From NCBI GenBank assembly GCA_964553045.1, contig CAZKJG010000011.1, positions 1 through 64,000 of the forward strand: 64,000 bases of DNA, in the 5' to 3' direction. Below the pieces are notes generated by a model. That model was not told the DNA's origin. It searched no databases and saw nothing but the letters and a program-made list of their open reading frames with translations. Shown one piece after another: positions 60,080-64,000 of the stretch. Each line of letters opens with the position of its first letter. Positions within the stretch are counted from its first letter, which is position 1. This DNA comes from JAWLEP01 sp964553045. Its GTDB lineage: Bacteria; Fermentibacterota; Fermentibacteria; Fermentibacterales; JCC-6. The position numbers and the translations under genes were made by a program.

Positions 60080-60792
60080 TCCCCTACGGCCTCCTTCTGG
60101 ACCGGAACGACTTCGTCGACTATGGCGGCAACGGCTTCCTGCATCATTCCCGCCGCCGCGGCTGGAGGAATGGCCTGCTTCTCCGCAGATGCCTGCACCT
60201 CCACCAGTCCGCCGTCCTCCATGGCGACCACGTTCATGTCCATGGTGGCCGAAGAGTCCTCCTCGTAGCATAGGTCCATCAGGTTTTCTCCGCCGCAGAT
60301 TCCAAGGCTCACAGCGCCCACGAATCCCACGAAGGGGTCGATCTCCAGCTTCTTCTCCAGCAGCAGTCTCTTCAGAGCCAGCCTCAGGGCCACGGCGCCC
60401 CCGGTTATGGAGGCCACTCGCGTACCCCCGTCGGCGACCAGAACGTCGCAGTCCACAGTGATGGTCCTCTGCCCCAGGCGGTCCAGGTTTATCGCCTGAC
60501 GAAGGCTTCGGCCGATGAGCCTCTGGATCTCCTGGCTTCGGCCCTTGATCCACCCACCGCGGTCCCGACGAACCCTGCGGTTTCCGCTTCCGGGCAACAT
60601 GTCGTACTCCGCGGTCACCCAGCCGCTTCCCTTGCCCATCAGGAACCGGGGCACCCTGTCCTCCACAGCGGCGGAGCATATCACCCTGGTATCGCCCCAG
60701 CCGATCAGGGCGCTGCCGGCTGGAAGCGGCTGGTAACCTGTCTCTATCTCTATCTTCCTGAGCTCATCTTGCTCTCTGCCGTCAACGCGCAT
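60076..60792 (-). CDS. rph: Ribonuclease PH
   Basis: A phosphate-dependent 3'-5' exoribonuclease that trims tRNA precursors. The 238-residue protein shows GDTRVICSAAVEDRVPRF, the RRDRGGWIKGRSQEIQRLIGR phosphate-site arginines, DCDVLVADGGTRVASITG and CYEEDSSATMDMNVV. ATG 60792 is 5 nt after GGAG and is preferred to the GTG two codons upstream. It overlaps rdgB by 4 nt. Confidence 0.95.
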   Translation of the reverse strand: MRVDGREQDELRKIEIETGYQPLPAGSALIGWGDTRVICSAAVEDRVPRFLMGKGSGWVTAEYDMLPGSGNRRVRRDRGGWIKGRSQEIQRLIGRSLRQAINLDRLGQRTITVDCDVLVADGGTRVASITGGAVALRLALKRLLLEKKLEIDPFVGFVGAVSLGICGGENLMDLCYEEDSSATMDMNVVAMEDGGLVEVQASAEKQAIPPAAAAGMMQEAVAAIVDEVVPVQKEAVGE

Positions 60793-60850
60793 TCTCACTC
60801 CAATGCAGTTTCGTTCGAATTACGATCCCGGTCTTCGAAAAGGGCCGGGG

Positions 60851-61696
60851 TCAGAGCTCCCCGACCTCCACCTGGGTAACCAGCGGGATGGTCCTGCCGA
60901 GGAAACGCTGGGCTATCTCCTGGAATTTCAGCGGAATGTCGCTGACGTAGAAGCCTCCCCCGGCACTCCCGCCCTTCGAGAGTAGATCGCGGTCCCCCAG
61001 TCCTTCCCTCACTTCGCGCGCCGTGGCCTCGGCGGAGTCCACCAGGGTCACGCCCGGGCCCATGACCTCGCCCAGGAGAGGCTTGAGGAGGGGGTAGTGG
61101 GTACAGCCCAGCACCAGCGTGTCCACACCCTCCCTCAGAAGCGGGGCGGCATACCTCTGAACTACCATCCGGGTGATCTCACCCTCCAGCCAGCCCTCCT
61201 CCACCAGCGGGACGAGAAGGGGACACGGCTGGGCAACAACGCTTCTCACACCGGAGCCGGGGAATCTCAGGGCCTTCTGGTATGCTCCGCTTCCGATCGT
61301 TCCCAGGGTGCCTATGACGCCCACCGAGCCATTTCGCGTGGCCTCGGCGGCGGCCCTGGCTCCCGGTTCTATTACTCCGGTGACGGGAACGCTGACCCTC
61401 TCCCTGAGTGCGCTCAGGCTGACCGAGGAAGCGGTGTTGCAGGCTACAACGATCATCTTCACCTGCTTGGAGGCCAGGAATGCGGCGTCCTCCAGGGCGA
61501 AGCGTATCACGGTCTCCGGCGACTTGGATCCGTAGGGCAGCCTGGCGGTGTCTCCGAAGTATATGACGCTCTCGCCGGGCATGAGCCTCTCTATGGCCCG
61601 GACTACCGTGAGTCCGCCGACTCCGGAGTCGAATATGCCAATGGGGCTGTCACTGCGGGGCAGGTAGCTTTCTCCGGCCTCGAGGTCAGCGTACAC
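60851..61696 (-). CDS. murI: Glutamate racemase
   Basis: Makes D-glutamate for peptidoglycan. The 281-residue protein has the two catalytic cysteines, in VVACNTASS and VLGCTHYPLL, with IGIFDSGVGGLTVVRAI and FGDTARLPYGSKS near the N-terminus. It starts at GTG 61696 inside the end of the GerM-like gene. Its place in the smpB-amiC-gerM-like-murI-rph-rdgB run links peptidoglycan synthesis and turnover with RNA and nucleotide quality control. Confidence 0.95.
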   Translation of the reverse strand: MYADLEAGESYLPRSDSPIGIFDSGVGGLTVVRAIERLMPGESVIYFGDTARLPYGSKSPETVIRFALEDAAFLASKQVKMIVVACNTASSVSLSALRERVSVPVTGVIEPGARAAAEATRNGSVGVIGTLGTIGSGAYQKALRFPGSGVRSVVAQPCPLLVPLVEEGWLEGEITRMVVQRYAAPLLREGVDTLVLGCTHYPLLKPLLGEVMGPGVTLVDSAEATAREVREGLGDRDLLSKGGSAGGGFYVSDIPLKFQEIAQRFLGRTIPLVTQVEVGEL

Positions 61697-62288
61697 CGTC
61701 GGCCACCCCCCGCATCCGCAGGCCCGACGGGTAACGTTCCCACTGTGCGCCTCCCACGATGGGAAACAGCCTTGTGAAGCAGACGAACCGCCCCTCCAGC
61801 GTCCTGGCCAGTCCGTCCATGTCCATCCTTACCGGAAGGTCCACGAATACGGTATCATGGCTGCTGAAGGCGTAGACGCGTTCCAACTCCTCGCTCTCCA
61901 GTCCGGCGCGTGCGGCCCAGGCTTCCGTCACCAGCTGAAGCTCCAGCGGTATATCCTTCCGCGACGGCGCCTCCGGAAGCGTATCCATCACAGGCGAGGA
62001 TGCGGAATCGACGTATATCGAGCATGGAGTGGTCTCCCATGATGCTTCCGCCAGCTGATCCTCCGGCTCGGGCAGGGAATCCTCAGGAAACACCCGAATC
62101 TCCACGCCGTCAACATGGTCCGGCTGTTCTTCGCCGCCCCGCAGATCCAGGTCCTCGGTGCGGTCGGCCGGCTCAACACCCAGCTTGCGGTTCACGTACG
62201 CCATTCCCGCCCACATGGCCACAGCCACCAGGACGATGATGACGGCCACGGCCGCCAGCTCCAGAAGCAGCCTCCTTACGTCCTCCAT
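61686..62288 (-). CDS. Membrane-anchored GerM-like protein
   Basis: 200 residues. A single N-terminal helix (LAAVAVIIVLVAVAMWAGMAYV) is followed by an acidic linker and a C-terminal domain with LELQLVTEAWAARAG, VYAFSSHDTVFVDL and FPIVGGAQWERY. This recalls the GerMN fold, and GerM genes often sit beside amidase, murI and rph. Motif support is modest. The start is ATG 62288, sharing TGATG with amiC, or GTG 62291 one codon upstream. No spore genes are seen, so a role in peptidoglycan or cell-wall binding rather than germination is more likely. Confidence 0.6.
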   Translation of the reverse strand: MEDVRRLLLELAAVAVIIVLVAVAMWAGMAYVNRKLGVEPADRTEDLDLRGGEEQPDHVDGVEIRVFPEDSLPEPEDQLAEASWETTPCSIYVDSASSPVMDTLPEAPSRKDIPLELQLVTEAWAARAGLESEELERVYAFSSHDTVFVDLPVRMDMDGLARTLEGRFVCFTRLFPIVGGAQWERYPSGLRMRGVADGVR

Positions 62289-63487
62289 CACCTTTCCGCC
62301 CCCCGGGCTGCGAGGTCCGTACCGGAGAAGTCCATAATGGCTGCTACAATAGCCTCCGCGGACTGGTAACGGAAGTCCAGCTGCCGCAGAAGCCGCTCCT
62401 CGTCCCGGTTGGAGATGAAGGCCAGCTCCACCAGCACAGACGGCATGAAAGCGCCCCGCAGCACGTAGAAGCCCGCCTGCTTGACGCCCCGGTCCGGCTG
62501 GCCGGTCCCCATGCCCGCCAGCCTGCGCTGAATGGCCCCCGCCAGCTCGCTGCTCTGGTTCAGGTAGAGTCTCTGCGCTATGTCGGCCAGCAGGAAGGAA
62601 AGGGGATCCTCCGGTGACTCCGGCCTCTCCTCGTCGTACATTGCGGCCCGGTTCTCCAGGGCCGCGACCGCCCGGGCGTCATCCGTTCTCGCCCGGGAAA
62701 GGAAATAGGTTTCGATCCCCCGAGCGGAGCGGTTGGTGGAAGCGTTGCAGTGTATGCTGACGAAGAGATCGGCCCTCTCCCTGTTGGCGATTCTGGTCCT
62801 CTCACCCAGCGACACGTAGCTGTCATCCTCACGAGTCAATACGACACGAAGATCGGGACATCTTATCTTTAGAAGGTCCCTTACCAGCAGAGCGATTTCC
62901 AGCGTCCGGTCCTTCTCGTAACTTCCCGAGTACCCCACCGCCCCGGGATCGCGGCCACCGTGCCCGGGATCGAGAACGACGCAGTCGAACTCCTCCAGCC
63001 AGGGCGATGTCTGTCCGCTCTCGAAAGAGGCGTAGACGATCGAGTCGGGATAGGAAGCGGCCGCAGATACACTCCCCTCCTCGGGGTCCGGGGGACCTTC
63101 CCAGGCCAGGTCGGGAAGCTCCACCCGCTCGGCCGATCTCATGAATACCAGCATGACGGTGCTGTCGGGTCTCATGGCGTACTCCAGCGTGGCCAGGCTG
63201 CTGTCCATCTGCACTCGAAGCACCGTGGAATCATCGGACAGCTCGATGGGGCCGGTCCAGAATGTGGAATCGTAGGCAGGGGCTTCCATGGGTAGGCCGG
63301 ACCTCAGCTCGAGCCGGTAGCCGTCAACGGACACCTCCGGCGACAGAGGGACTGTGTCACATCGGAGCTCCAGGAGCAGGCCGTCCATTCTGGGCATGAC
63401 GCGGACCGAGAGCGGAGACGAGGAAACCGCGACCGCAAGAAGGATTGCAGCCGGAAGAACGAGTGCTCTATCCCTGCCGCTGCTCAT
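62288..63487 (-). CDS. amiC: N-acetylmuramoyl-L-alanine amidase (Amidase_3)
   Basis: Cleaves peptide stems from glycan during cell separation. 399 residues: an N-terminal signal peptide (LVLPAAILLAVAVSS), an AMIN-like beta domain, and the zinc amidase domain with VVLDPGHGGRDPGAVG (His), EKDRTLEIALL (Glu), FVSIHCNAS (His) and VELAFISN (catalytic Glu). The insert between SRARTDDA and SSELAGAI may gate the active site, as in E. coli AmiC. The AmiC label reflects domain layout only. Its start lies within the end of smpB. Confidence 0.9.
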   Translation of the reverse strand: MSSGRDRALVLPAAILLAVAVSSSPLSVRVMPRMDGLLLELRCDTVPLSPEVSVDGYRLELRSGLPMEAPAYDSTFWTGPIELSDDSTVLRVQMDSSLATLEYAMRPDSTVMLVFMRSAERVELPDLAWEGPPDPEEGSVSAAASYPDSIVYASFESGQTSPWLEEFDCVVLDPGHGGRDPGAVGYSGSYEKDRTLEIALLVRDLLKIRCPDLRVVLTREDDSYVSLGERTRIANRERADLFVSIHCNASTNRSARGIETYFLSRARTDDARAVAALENRAAMYDEERPESPEDPLSFLLADIAQRLYLNQSSELAGAIQRRLAGMGTGQPDRGVKQAGFYVLRGAFMPSVLVELAFISNRDEERLLRQLDFRYQSAEAIVAAIMDFSGTDLAARGAER

Positions 63488-63929
63488 GCTTCATGGCCGC
63501 CCGCATGCGGCGATTCTGTTCGCGCTGCGCGATGTCGCGCCTCTTGTCGTACTGTCTCTTGCCGCGGCAGAAACCCAGCGCGACCTTTGCCCGGCCCCTG
63601 CGCAGGTGCAGGTCGAGGGGAATCAGCGTATAGCCCTTCTCCCTCACTCTGCGGTGCATCCTCCGTAACTCCGATCGGTGGGCCAGCAGCTTCCTCCGGC
63701 GGTCGGGCACATGGTTGTCGCGGGCCATATCGTACTCGGCGATGTGCGCTTCGTGCAGCCAGAGCTCTCCCCTGTCGTCGAAGTCGGCGTAGGCGCCCTT
63801 GAGGCTCACCCTGCCCTCACGTACGGACTTTATCTCCGAGCCCACCAGGACGATGCCCACCTCCAGGGAATCCAGTATGTGGTAGTCGTGCCTGGCCTTT
63901 CTGTTGCGGGCAATGACCTTCGTTCCCAT
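63468..63929 (-). CDS. smpB: SsrA-binding protein SmpB
   Basis: Binds tmRNA for rescue of stalled ribosomes. The 153-residue protein has the diagnostic ARNRKARHDYHI, GIVLVGSEIKSVREGRVSL, YADF and LHEAHIAEY segments and the basic C-terminal tail. GGAGG lies just before ATG 63929; a GTG five codons upstream has no ribosome-binding site. tmRNA (ssrA) is not in the window. Confidence 0.95.
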   Translation of the reverse strand: MGTKVIARNRKARHDYHILDSLEVGIVLVGSEIKSVREGRVSLKGAYADFDDRGELWLHEAHIAEYDMARDNHVPDRRRKLLAHRSELRRMHRRVREKGYTLIPLDLHLRRGRAKVALGFCRGKRQYDKRRDIAQREQNRRMRAAMKHEQRQG

Positions 63930-63948
63930 AGACCTCCGTTCCACGGAG

Positions 63949-63976
63949 AATATATCCCTCGAGGCCCCTCTCTCAA
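63949..63976 (-). promoter_or_regulatory. Promoter of the smpB operon
   Basis: On the minus strand TTGAGA (63971-63976), a 16-nt spacer and TATATT (63949-63954). The predicted start near 63942 leaves a leader of about 13 nt to ATG 63929. Confidence 0.6.
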
Positions 63977-64000
63977 ATCACCCCCGGGGGATTGACGCCC

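Overview
The window is high-GC, gene-dense bacterial chromosome. The organism was diderm: it has a TonB-dependent outer-membrane receptor, an AmiC-type amidase and many signal peptides and lipoboxes. The peptidase at 23798-25426 ends in a FlgD/T9SS-like sorting domain, and the TonB protein has an N-terminal carboxypeptidase-regulatory-like domain. Both traits are common in the FCB superphylum and neighbouring candidate phyla (Fermentibacteria/Eisenbacteria-like). I place it there tentatively; no rRNA is present to confirm it. No IS element, prophage or CRISPR array is visible.

Layout. 1-6.35 kb: the tail of a divergent beta-helix gene, then a plus-strand housekeeping operon behind a clear promoter (cmk, plsC, rpsA, mtaB, coaE, a membrane TPR protein). 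6.4-25.4 kb: a long minus-strand series holding a multi-PAS hybrid histidine kinase, a complete Bat/MoxR locus (MoxR, DUF58, BatE-like, BatA, BatB, BatC-like, BatD, extra membrane protein), phosphohexomutase, a pseudo-histidine kinase, a PDZ-radical SAM protein, a TPR-MshEN protein, hutI, rpmA and a secreted M14 peptidase. A tRNA-Pro(TGG) follows on the plus strand. 25.7-33.7 kb: a PHP-GT4 fusion, a BtuG/BtuB-like pair under a cobalamin riboswitch, an FAD oxidoreductase and a flippase-like protein. 33.7-46.7 kb: an ABC exporter, M18 aminopeptidase, a 1400-residue double acyl-CoA dehydratase activase, a small lipoprotein, and a cluster of two phosphodiesterase-superfamily enzymes, a membrane protein and a ribbon-helix-helix protein. 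46.7-54.8 kb: a palindromic REP/MITE-like element, ATP sulfurylase with a degenerate APS-kinase-like partner, a second ABC exporter with a His-rich lipoprotein, GNAT, a GGDEF protein, a cyclic-nucleotide-binding protein and a Spy-like protein. 55-64 kb: tex, fusA and a minus-strand operon smpB-amiC-gerM-like-murI-rph-rdgB.

Most genes within a run overlap by 1-20 nt (ATGA, GTGA, TGATG), so translational coupling looks general. Four genes appear to start at CTG and one at ATT; each has a purine-rich Shine-Dalgarno and lacks a suitable in-frame ATG/GTG/TTG.

The most interesting signals are: the cobalamin riboswitch whose expression platform is a hairpin over the Shine-Dalgarno of a BtuB-like gene, with a BtuG-like partner; degenerate relatives of enzymes beside intact pathways (APS-kinase-like, histidine-kinase-like, CoaE lacking its P-loop lysine); a short C-terminal peptide shared by two unrelated neighbouring proteins; and the recurrent CTG/ATT initiation.
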